Of a DNA stretch of 37,249 nucleotides, positions 1 through 8,734 are shown one piece after another (positions within the stretch are counted from its first letter, which is position 1; the number at the start of each line of letters is the position of its first letter). The notes beneath the pieces are model-generated. The model did no database searches. It was given only the letters and a program-made list of their open reading frames with translations, and was not told the origin of the DNA. Source of the DNA: Mycobacterium sp. Lineage in GTDB: Bacteria > Actinomycetota > Actinomycetes > Mycobacteriales > Mycobacteriaceae. Where the stretch lies: positions 1 through 37,249 of the forward strand of contig NZ_JASBVP010000020.1 in the NCBI RefSeq assembly GCF_029961025.1, written 5' to 3'. The position numbers were made by a program, and so were the translations under genes.

Positions 1-26
1 TTTCCACCTCCTCTCCCACTCACGGC

Positions 27-522
27 TTGACTTTCAACTTCCTGAGATGTCTTTCTGGATCCCGACGGCAAACCCCTGTTCGAGGGCCGGCGCCGCTAGC
101 ACCGGCGTGGCCGGGCTGTCGAGTCGCCGCGGCCTGCTGGCGCACGTTTGCTGGCGCGCTTCATGGCGTGAAAGACGCGCTGGCCGGCCCGAATTCGGTG
201 GTGGGCGCGCAGCGGATCCCCGAGGGTGAGCTGATTGGGCGGGCGTTAGCGACGCTGGGCACCGACATAGCCGGCATCGGCGCACAGTGCGACAGGCTGG
301 CTAAGGGCCTCGATGATTTCGCGCAAGACGTGGCTCGCACCCAGGACGCGATCCGGGATCTGCTGTACCGGTTGGGGTCAGTGTCGGGCCTTGTTCACGA
401 GCTGGTCGAGGTTGTCACGGGTCACGGCCTTGATGAGGTGAAAAAGGCCTCACCGCCCTCTCAGTCGGCGGCCTCGAGCAACGGCCGGGCAATCTCCTCC
501 TTGTCCTCGCCTTTGATGAAGC
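27..522 (+). pseudogene. Broken gene fragment, helical toxin-like N-terminal region
   Basis: The readable frame gives about 140 residues before it runs into IS3-type sequence. The part from about 180 to 440 is protein-like: GELIGRALATLG, then a long amphipathic helix with DDFAQDVARTQDAIRDLL and GHGLDEVKK. This pattern resembles helical regions that precede toxin domains in mycobacterial type VII-type secreted proteins; I recall the family only loosely. Before about position 150 the best reading lies in other frames, for example LDPDGKPLFEG in frame 1, which then meets a stop. The gene is therefore frameshifted, and its 3' part is lost at the junction with the IS remnant near 450-520. I infer a decayed gene rather than a functional 204-residue protein. 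Confidence 0.4.
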
Positions 523-1412
523 GCCGCACGGGACCCCGTTGGCAGCTACGCCGCAAGACCAGGGAGCTTGAGGCCACTATCGAAATCCTCAAGGCCGCAA
601 CGATTTTCTTCGCGCGGGAGTGCGACCCGCTACACCGCTGATCGGTGCGTTCATCGACGAACACCAGGAGCGGTTCGGGGTCGTATCGATCGACCACGCC
701 CTGGGGATGCCGGGCGCGGCGATCGCCCCGCGCACCTGCTGGGCGCATCGCTCATCGGCACCGTCGAAACGGGCCCTGGGGGACAGCGCCATCACCGAAT
801 CCTGACCGGCTACTAGGGACCCGACGCCGACGGGAAACGCTAGCCGGAGAGCCGGTAGGGCAGCCTGAAGATGGGGGCGCACCTGCACCGCCACGACATC
901 CCGGTGCGCGGCGCACCGTGGAACCGATCATGCGGCACAACGGCTGGCCAGGCGTCACCCGTGCCCGCCGCGCCCCGCGCACCACCGAGCGCGACCCGCC
1001 TGCGGCCCGGGCACCGGCCTGGTGGGCCGGCAGCGGCGTGTTGCCACACCGAACTTGCCGGATGTAGCGACTTCCCTGACGTCCCACCGGGAACCGGCGG
1101 GTGCGGCTAGACCGCCTTCGTCGTCGACGCCTATGCCGTGCTGATCCCGGGCTGGGAGCGCGCACTGACCCAAGACACCGGCTTTGTCGAGCGCACGCTA
1201 CGCCACGCGGTGGCCTTCCGGGCCCGCCAAGGCCATCCGTTCGATGACACGTCCCACCGTAGCGACGCTGGAAGTCAGTACACCGCAATACATTACGGTA
1301 TCACGGTGAGACACTGATGTTAGCGCCCCGGCGATCGGCACCGTCGGCGAACTAGCCCACCGAAGGGTCACGCGATCGAGCGAACTCATACACCACGTCC
1401 GTGGGCTTGGCC
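523..1412 (+). pseudogene. Degenerate IS3-family transposase (orfA end plus orfB)
   Basis: The first frame ends with RELEATIEILKAATIFFARE, the typical C-terminus of an IS3-family OrfA. OrfB pieces follow in shifting frames: AFIDEHQERFGVVSIDHAL and IAPRTCWAHRS at 646-760, a stretch like the HTH-linked region with TVEPIMRHNGWPGVTRARR at 915-970, then AFVVDAYAVLIPGWE at 1110-1160 and SDAGSQYTAIHYG at 1260-1297. The last is the second catalytic Asp region of the DDE domain, where SDRGSQYTS is usual. Frameshifts and stops throughout mean no transposase can be made. No terminal inverted repeats were identified. The remnant fades out just before the lipoprotein gene on the other strand. Confidence 0.75.
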
Positions 1413-1435
1413 GCCGGCCGCGATCCCACCGGCAA

Positions 1436-2020
1436 TCAACGGTCACGTAATTGGTTGGTGATCTCGAAGCCCAGCATTGTGCCGTCACGGCGATGGTTGG
1501 TCATGTTGCGGCATTCACCAGAGACCCGAATAGTCCCCCTACCACTGGCCGGATCCTGTGTCATGACCGCCACCACCCCGTCTTTGTGGATGACCCTTCC
1601 GTATGAGTGCCACCCGGGTGGGGGCCCGTCGCTCCAGCCGTGGGCGACCATTGTCGCGGCGAGCTTCTCGAGATAGGCGTCCGGCTCGACCTCGGTAGGG
1701 TAACCCTTGGCGTCATCCATAGGCCACTTGAAGCTCATCTCCACAAGTCCCCGATAGGGCGGGTCGCCTTGGTCATTGCACGACTCCCAGCGGAAACCTC
1801 CTGAGACGTCCTGCAGGTCGGCGTCTTTCACGATCTGCTTTGCGGGCTCGATGACCTGGGCCATGGCTTGTTGATCCGACATCGGGTTTGCTGGGCGCTC
1901 GATATCGTGGCGGTTGGGGAACATCAGCGCACATCCTCCCATCACGAGCGGCACGGCCAACACCGCCAGCACCGGCAGCGCAGACCAGCAGCGGCCCCGA
2001 CGGTCACCGCGGAGATTCAT
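1436..2020 (-). CDS. LprP-like lipoprotein
   Basis: Predicted 194-residue lipoprotein starting at ATG 2020; an ATG at 2041 would add seven residues. A charged N-terminus (RGDRRGR) is followed by a hydrophobic stretch and the lipobox LVMGGC, with the lipidated cysteine at about residue 30, so the protein should be anchored to the outer face of the cytoplasmic membrane. The mature part contains HDIERPANPMSDQQAMAQVIEPAKQIV and SCNDQGDPPYRG, which I recall from M. tuberculosis LprP (Rv0962c) and related lipoproteins. The gene overlaps the end of the upstream alpha/beta-hydrolase gene by 17 bases, so the two are almost certainly co-transcribed and translationally coupled. The same pairing occurs in M. 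tuberculosis (Rv0963c-Rv0962c). Function is unknown; a role in protecting against or folding the partner hydrolase is inference. Confidence 0.85.
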   Translation of the reverse strand: MNLRGDRRGRCWSALPVLAVLAVPLVMGGCALMFPNRHDIERPANPMSDQQAMAQVIEPAKQIVKDADLQDVSGGFRWESCNDQGDPPYRGLVEMSFKWPMDDAKGYPTEVEPDAYLEKLAATMVAHGWSDGPPPGWHSYGRVIHKDGVVAVMTQDPASGRGTIRVSGECRNMTNHRRDGTMLGFEITNQLRDR

Positions 2021-3926
2021 CTGTGCGGTATGCGTGATCATCGTTGATGGTATCCGGTGGGCGGTCGGCTTCCGGGTCGATGAAGGCCGGTAGGCCCGGT
2101 ATTCGGAGGGGACCGACGTGCGGTTGGCGCCTGCCCTCGGCGAGCATGCCGTCGGTTGCCAGTCGATCGGGGTGGCCGCTGGCGATGTCGGTGATGCTGC
2201 GCAGCGCCTCGCTGCCCCGTACGTAGTAGTGCGAATGGTCGTGTTCGTTGACAGACCCGTGGCCGGGCACTTCAGCGTGGAATCGGATCGAGCCGAATCC
2301 GCTGCCGGCCGGATCGATACCCAACCCGGCAGCCACCGGGAGGGGGATGTGGTGTTCCCTGAGGTAGTCCTTGAGCATCTCGCGCGGCACGCCGTCGGAA
2401 TTGCCGATCCAGCTGATCGGGTCGCTGGACGCCGAGCCGACGTAGACGTGCCCGCCGCCGAGGTGGAAATCGGCGGCGCTACGTGCCAGATCGGCGCCGG
2501 GACACCCGAGCAACACCGCGTCGTTGGCGCGCATGCCGCCGTGGGCGAACGCGTCGGCGACGGTCGTGGCCCCGTAGGAGTGCCCGATGACCGTGATGTG
2601 CTCGGGGGTCAGCCCGTTGTGGGTAACCGCCAGAGCGTTGACATCCCCGGCCAGCAGATCGCCCCCTTCCCGGGCCAGCCATGGCTGGCTGACCCGAATG
2701 TCGGTGAATCCATCGGGTGCGTCATATCCCATCCACGCCATCACCGAGGTGTAGCGATGATCGGGATCGGCCGCCAGGGACTGGTCATAGAGGTTGATCG
2801 CGTCATCGTGCCCGACCAGCCAACCCTGCGCCACGCTGCTTCCGGTACCGGGCACAATCACCGCGGTATTTCGGGCCCAATCCGGATTACCGATTGCGAT
2901 CACGACCTTGCCCTGACCGTTAAAGGCCAACGGGTCATAAGCCCACAACATGACGGGCCTGGGGTTTCCAGGGTCGGGTCCTCTGTCGTACTTCAGCCCG
3001 TCGCGCGTTCTCACCGCGTTTTGATACCGGGTGATGTCGGTGGCCGAGAGCCCGTAGATTGCCGGATTGCGCACCACCTCCTCCGGAGACACCCCGTGCC
3101 CCTTAGCTGCGTCCAAAACTCGGTTGAGGTCATCGTTCATCACCGCCTGGTTGACCGTGTCGCGGACGTCGGCGTCAATGCCATTGAGGTTGCCCAACTC
3201 CGGCGGGTGTTGGGTGATCAGCTGCTCCTTTTGCTGCTGGCTGAGTGAATCCCACCACTTTTTGACGTCTTCGGCGCCGGTATCCGGCGGTGGAATCGGG
3301 ATGGCCGGTTGTTCCGGTTTCGGTGGGGAAAGTGGCGCGTCGAGGCCCTGGACCAGCGCCGGGTCATACCCATCGGTGCGCAGGTTGGCCTGCGCCTTCT
3401 GCAACTCGGCGGCGTAACCGTCGCGGATGTGCTCGACCTGCCGCAGGGTTGCGGCGGTGTCATCGATGGCTTGCTGTTCGAGCTCGGTGATGTGTTGATC
3501 GAGGATGGATTTTTCCAGCTCGGACAGGTGCCCGTTTCTTTCCAGTTCGAGAGCTTCGCCGAGCTCGTCATCGATCTGCTGCAGCTCGTTCTCGAGCGAG
3601 GCGATCTGCGTGCCTGCGAAGCGTTGCGCCTCGGCCAGACTGGCCGCCACGGCCTCCAGATCGACGGCGATCTTGGGCAATTGGGCGGCCTGCACACCCA
3701 GCGATGCGGTGGCCCGCCGCACCTCGAGGGAGTCGTTGATGGGATGCTCGCCGGTCTCCCGGTTCCAGGATTGTTCGAACCGCTCCCGCGCCCGCTGGAA
3801 GGCGTCGTCGGCATCCGCGGTGGATTCACCGGCGTCATGAAATGCTTGCGCCAGATTGGAAATCTCCGCCGGCCGACCACTTTGCAGGCTTTGGTTGACC
3901 CGCCACGGATCACCGCCGGCGAACAT
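2004..3926 (-). CDS. DUF1023 alpha/beta-hydrolase with helical N-terminal domain
   Basis: About 640 residues from ATG 3926 (MFAGGDPW...); the frame stays open to 3962. The N-terminal half (to about residue 200) is helical and rich in Glu, Gln and Ala, with a coiled-coil-like stretch (LENELQQIDDELGEALELE), and resembles WXG100/LXG-type domains. A Pro-rich linker (PPKPEQPAIPIPPPDTG) follows. The C-terminal half matches the DUF1023 (PF06259) hydrolase family: NTAVIVPGTGSS, then the nucleophile elbow VIGHSYGATT with the serine at about residue 450, and a late HGSVNEHDHSHYY that could supply the catalytic histidine. The similar M. tuberculosis protein is Rv0963c. It lies directly upstream of, and overlaps, the lipoprotein gene. 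The substrate is unknown; ester or lipid hydrolysis is likely. There is no signal peptide, so export, if any, would have to be by another route such as type VII secretion. Confidence 0.85.
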   Translation of the reverse strand: MFAGGDPWRVNQSLQSGRPAEISNLAQAFHDAGESTADADDAFQRARERFEQSWNRETGEHPINDSLEVRRATASLGVQAAQLPKIAVDLEAVAASLAEAQRFAGTQIASLENELQQIDDELGEALELERNGHLSELEKSILDQHITELEQQAIDDTAATLRQVEHIRDGYAAELQKAQANLRTDGYDPALVQGLDAPLSPPKPEQPAIPIPPPDTGAEDVKKWWDSLSQQQKEQLITQHPPELGNLNGIDADVRDTVNQAVMNDDLNRVLDAAKGHGVSPEEVVRNPAIYGLSATDITRYQNAVRTRDGLKYDRGPDPGNPRPVMLWAYDPLAFNGQGKVVIAIGNPDWARNTAVIVPGTGSSVAQGWLVGHDDAINLYDQSLAADPDHRYTSVMAWMGYDAPDGFTDIRVSQPWLAREGGDLLAGDVNALAVTHNGLTPEHITVIGHSYGATTVADAFAHGGMRANDAVLLGCPGADLARSAADFHLGGGHVYVGSASSDPISWIGNSDGVPREMLKDYLREHHIPLPVAAGLGIDPAGSGFGSIRFHAEVPGHGSVNEHDHSHYYVRGSEALRSITDIASGHPDRLATDGMLAEGRRQPHVGPLRIPGLPAFIDPEADRPPDTINDDHAYRTDESPR

Positions 3927-4243
3927 GACCAGCAGGCCCTTGCTTATGTGCCGAAGCTGCACCGCACCACCGCCAACGTCGCGGCGCTGCGCTCCTCCGT
4001 CACGGTGAACGAAGACACCGCCTGATCCGCTTCGCCCCCGACGTCACCGAGGATCTCTTGGTGGGCCGGCAAGGTTTTGACGTGGTCGGGATGGGCGGCG
4101 TCACCGACCATCATCGACCCCTTCCCGAGCTGCCAGGTAAAGCTACCACCGCGGGCATGGCGGTCAAATCACCTTCGTCGGGCACCCGGCGCGCGGTCAC
4201 AGGCGCATTACCCCGCGGGCAGAGTCGCCTACCCCCACCGCCG
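3927..4243. other. Gap between hydrolase and ABC exporter genes
   Basis: About 320 bases between two minus-strand genes. It should hold the promoter of the hydrolase-lipoprotein pair and the end of transcription of the broken ABC exporter. Short open frames cross it on both strands, but none shows a recognisable domain. The minus frame open to 3962 gives only 12 possible extra hydrolase residues. No clear promoter or terminator was seen. Confidence 0.4.
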
Positions 4244-6783
4244 TCACCGTCCGTGGGTGTGCACCGGCAGCCGCAGCCGGAAACGGACGAAGGCGGTCAC
4301 CGCCACGCTCAACAACGCCAGCATGCCCATGTCCAGCAGCCACTCCGGCGGCGAATGTGACCACAGCCGGTCGGCGGGCACGTCCGCCTCGATGGCGCGC
4401 AAATCGACGGTCGAGGCCGAGGCCGCGAAACCCCAGCGCGCCGGGATTAGCCAGGAGGCCTGCGAAAGGCCCACGCGCCCGGTCACCGGGATCAGGCCAC
4501 CGGCGAGGACCATCGAGACCATGATCGCCACCACCAGCATGGGCAGTATCTGTTCGGTGGAGCGGGCCAGCGATGACAGCGCCAGCCCCACCATCGCCGA
4601 GGCGATCGCCGTGGCCCCCAGCGTCACATACAACTCGGCGGTGCCGTCATCGAGCAGCACGGCGCCATGGGTGGGCGAGCCCTTTCCGGCGACCAAAATC
4701 GCGGTGAGCACGGCGGTTTGGATCAGCGCGGCGACGCTGTACACCAGAACCTTGGCCACCAGGTAGGCCGACGCCGACAAACCCACCGCCTGCTCGCGCC
4801 GGAAGATCAACCGCTCCCCGACGAGATCGCGGATCGTCAACGCGGTCCCCATGAACACCGCCGCGATGTTGAGCAGGATCAGGATCGAGCTGGGTTCGCT
4901 GGGCTGGGGTCCGCGCGGGTCGGCGAACCCCAACCCGGTGCCGCCGGGCACCGCCAGCAATAGCACGCCGAGGACGAACGGCAGGATCGCCAAAAACGCG
5001 AAATACGCGCGATCGGCCGCGAGGAGGCGAACCTGCCGGCGCGCCACCGTGATCACCTGGCGCCACCGGCTGGTGTGTGGGGGGCTGCCGAGCGGCGCCA
5101 CAACGGCGCTCGGGGGCCGCGGCGCCGATGCAGCGGGGTGTCGTTGCAGAAAAGCCCGGTGGGCACCGTCGGGATTGGTGCTCACCCGCGCGAAGATGTC
5201 GGCCCAATCGGTGGTTCCCATCACCGGCCCGATGTGCGCCGGCGGGTCGGCGAACGCGGTCTTGCCGCCGGGGGCCAGCAGCACGATCTGGTCGCACATC
5301 CGCACGTAGCTCAAGGAATGGGTGACCACGATCACCACCCGGCCGGCGTCGGCGAGCTGGCGCAGCATGGTCATCACCTGCCGGTCCAAATTCGGGTCCA
5401 GCCCCGATGTCGGTTCGTCGAGGATGAGCAACGACGGGCCGGTCAGCAGTTCCAGTGCCACCGAGGCGCGCTTGCGCTGACCGCCGGAAAGTTTGTCGAC
5501 CCGGGTGTTTCGGTGCGCAGTCAAATCCAGCTCGGCGAGGACGCACGCGACCACCTTTCGACGGTCGGCTGCCGAGGTGTCCGGCGGCAGGCGCAGCTCC
5601 GCGGCATAGGTCAGGGCGTGCTGCAGGGTCAGCTGGCGGTGCACGACGTCGTCTTGGGGCACCATCCCGATACGGGAACGCATCGAGGCATATTCGGCGT
5701 GCACGTCGTGCCCGTCGAAGGTGACCAGCCCGGTGCTGGGCTGCTACGCACCGCCGATCAGCTTGACCAACGTCGTCTTACCCGCGCCGGAGGGCCCGAT
5801 GATGGCGGTCAGGGTTCCCGGTCTCGCGGTGAAGGAGACGTCGGTCACCAGTTGCCGACCGTTGATGGTCAGACCCAGCCCGTGCACGGTGAGCCCGCCG
5901 GTGCGCTCCGGCGCGGAGCGCGCCACCAGGGTGCGGCCCGAGGCAACCAGATCGGTGTTGCCGATTGTCACGATGTCGCCGTCGTGCAACAGCGAGCGAG
6001 TGACCCGTCGACCGTTGACGAATGTGCCGTTGCTGCTGTTGTTGTCGCGGATTTCGGTACCGGCCGGGGTGAACACCAGCATCGCGTGTACCCGGGACGC
6101 CAGGGCGTCGTGCACGACGATGCCGTTCGTCTTGGCGCGACCGATCGTGGTGGATCCGGGTGGAGGTGCCCCCGGGCGCACCGGCAGCAGCATGCGCATG
6201 GTGTCGGCGACCCGGTGTGTCCGGCCCGGTTGGCCAGGTCCCCCACGGCGGGGGAGCGCCCGCGACGGTGGCCGGGTTCGTGCCGGGGGCGCAGGATTCG
6301 GGGAGCGGACAGCCCGCTCGTCCGCACGCCGCCGGTCGCCGGGGCCGACGGCAGCCGGGCGAGTGTCGGCGGGTTATGCAGGCCCGAGTCCACCGCGGAT
6401 GTGGCGACCCGGAACGTCAGCTGCGGCCCGTCCGGGCTACCGAGGTTGACGCTCTGGCGATCGTGGACGGCAGTCAGCTCCACCGGAACGCCGTCGCTAA
6501 AGACACCGGTCCGGCTTTTGTCGACGATCACCCATTGCTTGCCATCGAACCGCAGGATCGCATGCGTGCCGGCGATCAGCCGGCTGGTGGCCAGGTCGGT
6601 GCCGCCGAGGAAGATGTCGCAGGTGCGGTCGCGGCCCACGGTGACGTCGCGGCCAGCGGGAAAGGTGTACATCGCCGGGCCGAGCCAGACGGTCAACGGT
6701 GGTGGGGCCGCCTCGTCAGCGGGCGCCAGCCTGACCGTTGTGGTGTCTTCCGGCGGCGTGGAATAGCGATTAGTCGGTGTCAT
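4244..6783 (-). pseudogene. Rv1747-like FHA/ABC-2 exporter, broken by amber codon and frameshift
   Basis: The pieces together match M. tuberculosis Rv1747, an ABC exporter with two forkhead-associated domains. Piece 1 starts at 6783 and holds a divergent FHA1 (VTVGRD...). The reading frame changes within a Pro-rich linker at about 6210-6350. Piece 2 (to 5744) holds FHA2 (TTIGRAKTN, SRVHAM, SSNGTFVNG) and the Walker A GPSGAGKTT. A TAG at 5744-5746 interrupts LIGGA-stop-QPSTG, but the same frame continues to 4244 with signature LSGGQRKR, Walker B LLILDEPTSG, an H-loop (VVTHSL) and an ABC-2 membrane domain of about six segments (FRREQAVGLS, PVTGRV, PARWGFAAS). With Walker A separated from Walker B by a stop, a working transporter is unlikely without readthrough. 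FHA1 also departs from the usual GR/SxxH/NG pattern. Assembly error is possible for the frameshift but less so for the stop. Confidence 0.85.
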
Positions 6784-7015
6784 CGAATGCGCTGAGTTCC
6801 CCTACAATCCGTTGGCAAGAGGTGCAGCAGGTGCAAAAGGTACCTAGAAGGCCTGCGGCCGAGACGTTGCCGGCAGCACGCCGGGGCCGATCATATAGCC
6901 GGGTAGCCCGTGGCGGGAGCGAGCCGCCGGCGTGCCGCCATCCAGCGATCCAATCGAGGCCAAACCTTTACTTGCCCTTGGGCTGGGGCGCAATCGATCA
7001 TGCGATCATAAGTCG

Positions 7016-7672
7016 ATGCGCCGATTCACGAGCCTGGTATGCGCTGTGGCGTGCGCGGTCTGCGTTCCGCTGCTGGTCGCGCCGACGAGTGCTGCGACCA
7101 GCAGTCCATGGTTCGCCCGTTCGGTGGGTAATGCCACGCAAGTGATTTCCGTTGTCGGCGTTGGCGGTTCGAACGCCAAACTGGATGTCTATCAACGCGG
7201 GCCAACGGGCTGGCAACCGGTCGCCGCCGGCATACCCGCGCATGTCGGATCGGCCGGGCTGACACCGCAGGCCAAAAGCGGTTATCCGGCGACCCCGATG
7301 GGGGTTTTCACGCTGCCCTACGCATTCGGCACCGCGCCCAATCCGGGTGGCGGGCTGAAGTATGTTCAGGTCGGGCCGGACCACTGGTGGGACGGTGACG
7401 AGAGGAGCCCCACCTTCAACACCATGCAGGTCTGCCGGAAGGCGCAGTGCCCGTTCGACACCGCGGCCAGTGAGAACCTCGACATTCCGCAGTACAAACA
7501 CGCGGTGGTGATGGGAGTCAACCCCGAGCGTCTCCCGGGCAATGGCGCGGCGTTTTTCCTGCATAGCACCGACGGGGGTCCGACCGAGGGCTGTGTGGCG
7601 ACCGACGACGGAATGCTGGTGCAGATCATTCGGTGGCTTCAACCCGGAGCGCTGATCGCGATCGCTCAGTAG
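7016..7672 (+). CDS. Exported YkuD-fold protein, Rv0309 orthologue
   Basis: 218 residues from ATG 7016. The frame is open from 6932, but MRRFTSLV at 7016 begins a typical signal peptide (hydrophobic core to about residue 28, cleavage after a small-residue stretch near TSAAT). The sequence follows M. tuberculosis Rv0309 closely, as I recall it: NPWFA/SPWFA, SVGNATQV, KSGYPATPMGVF, GTAPNPGGG, QVGP-HWW, QYKHAVVMGVN. The end has HSTDGGPTEGCVA, a version of the HxnSxGC signature of L,D-transpeptidases with Cys at about residue 193 and His about 183; Ser-His before Gly-Cys is replaced by Thr-Glu. It should act in the periplasm or cell wall on peptidoglycan or a similar polymer, but the altered motif leaves the activity uncertain. 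Confidence 0.9.
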   Translation: MRRFTSLVCAVACAVCVPLLVAPTSAATSSPWFARSVGNATQVISVVGVGGSNAKLDVYQRGPTGWQPVAAGIPAHVGSAGLTPQAKSGYPATPMGVFTLPYAFGTAPNPGGGLKYVQVGPDHWWDGDERSPTFNTMQVCRKAQCPFDTAASENLDIPQYKHAVVMGVNPERLPGNGAAFFLHSTDGGPTEGCVATDDGMLVQIIRWLQPGALIAIAQ

Positions 7673-7727
7673 CGCTAGGCCGCCCGCCCCCCGGAGTGAC
7701 CTTGCCGTCGGAGGCGTCGTGACCGTT

Positions 7728-7748
7728 TTGCCAGGGCTGCGCTGGCAA
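7728..7748 (+). terminator. Hairpin after the Rv0309-like gene
   Basis: TTGCCAG and CTGGCAA form a perfect 7-bp stem around a 7-base loop, about 55 bases after the stop codon. There is no T-tract, which is usual for mycobacterial intrinsic terminators. It may separate this gene from the deacetylase gene. Confidence 0.4.
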
Positions 7749-7830
7749 GGCCGATATTGACGGAAACGCAAGGAACACAGCGATTTGCCGACCTCTTCCT
7801 TGAGAACGCTCCGGGCAGTACCGTAGCGAC

Positions 7831-8543
7831 ATGCGGCGGATTGATCGTCGTAGGGTGTTGTGTGGCCTTGCGATGGCCGGCCTTGCAGTTGTGGGTGGCT
7901 GCCCGGTCGCCCGTGGTGTCCCGAACAAGCAGCCGCCGCCCGGTGTGCTCACCCGGCTTCCGGGAACGGCAATCAGCTGGCGTTGACCATCGATGACGGC
8001 ACCAGCGCGCAGGTGGTGGGTGCGTTCGCCGACTTCTGCCGCGACAGCGGCACCCGACTGACGTTCTTCGTCAACGGCGCCAACAACTCGTGGTCGATCA
8101 ACGCCCCCGTCCTGCGGCCCATGGTCGACTCCGGGCAGGTGCAGTTAGGCAATCACACGTGGTCGCACCCGGACATCACCCGCATCGCGCCCACTGCCGT
8201 CGCCGACCAGATCCGGCGAAACGCCGACTTTCTGCGTAACACCTACGGCGTCGACGGAACCCCGTACTTTCGGCCGCCCTGGGGCCGGCACACACCCGCC
8301 ACCGACCGCATCGCTGCCGATCTCGGCTACACCACGATCACACTGTGGAGCGGCGACATCGGCGATTCGGGACGGGTCAGCGAAGCGGGCCTCATCGCCG
8401 CCGCGAACAGGTCGTTTCAGCCGCAGGCGATCGTGCTCGGACACGCCAACCTGCCCGCCATCACCCACTGCTTCGGCCAATTGCTCGACATCATCCACGG
8501 CCGCAATCTGCAAACCGTCACCCTCAACGACGTCTTCGGTTGA
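7831..8543 (+). pseudogene. NodB-type polysaccharide deacetylase with one-base frameshift
   Basis: The ATG at 7831 opens a frame with a twin-arginine-like, lipoprotein-type leader: RRIDRRRVLCGLAMAGLAVV followed by GGC. That frame stops at about 7986 (TAISWR-stop). The deacetylase continues in the next frame as GNGNQLALTIDDG and runs to 8543. Restoring one G in the CCGGGAACGG stretch at about 7968-7973 joins leader and enzyme. The enzyme part has the NodB motifs: TIDDG (motif 1), HTWSHPDI (motif 2, metal His), PYFRPPWGRH (motif 3) and the late VLGHAN. It would remove N- or O-acetyl groups from a cell-envelope or host glycan. A GTG at 7860 gives an alternative 227-residue reading without a leader. 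The defect sits in a short G-run, so a sequencing or assembly error is possible. Confidence 0.75.
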
Positions 8544-8734
8544 ACAGCAACAACAGGGTGTGCTATCCGCCGGCGACCGGACGGTGCCACAACACTTTGG
8601 GCAATGCCACCTTTTCCGGACACCCCACGGAGCCGGATACCGTGGCCTCTGCGGTGTGTCTGACGTTGCTAGCGGCCGGTTTCGGCTATGGTGAATGCTG
8701 GCCGCCGACCGTATTCGATGCAAGGTAATGCTTT

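Noticed and set aside
2118..3248. Long plus-strand frame opposite the hydrolase gene
   Set aside because: Antisense shadow of a well-supported gene; high GC keeps opposite frames open, and no domain is seen.
5744..5746. TAG in the exporter as a recoded or readthrough codon
   Set aside because: Mycobacteria have no known pyrrolysine system, there is no recoding signal, and the gene has a second defect in the linker; a pseudogene is simpler.
5075..6766. 563-residue plus-strand frame opposite the ABC exporter
   Set aside because: Its composition (Arg/Gly/His-rich) and position match a shadow of the conserved minus-strand gene, broken though that gene is.
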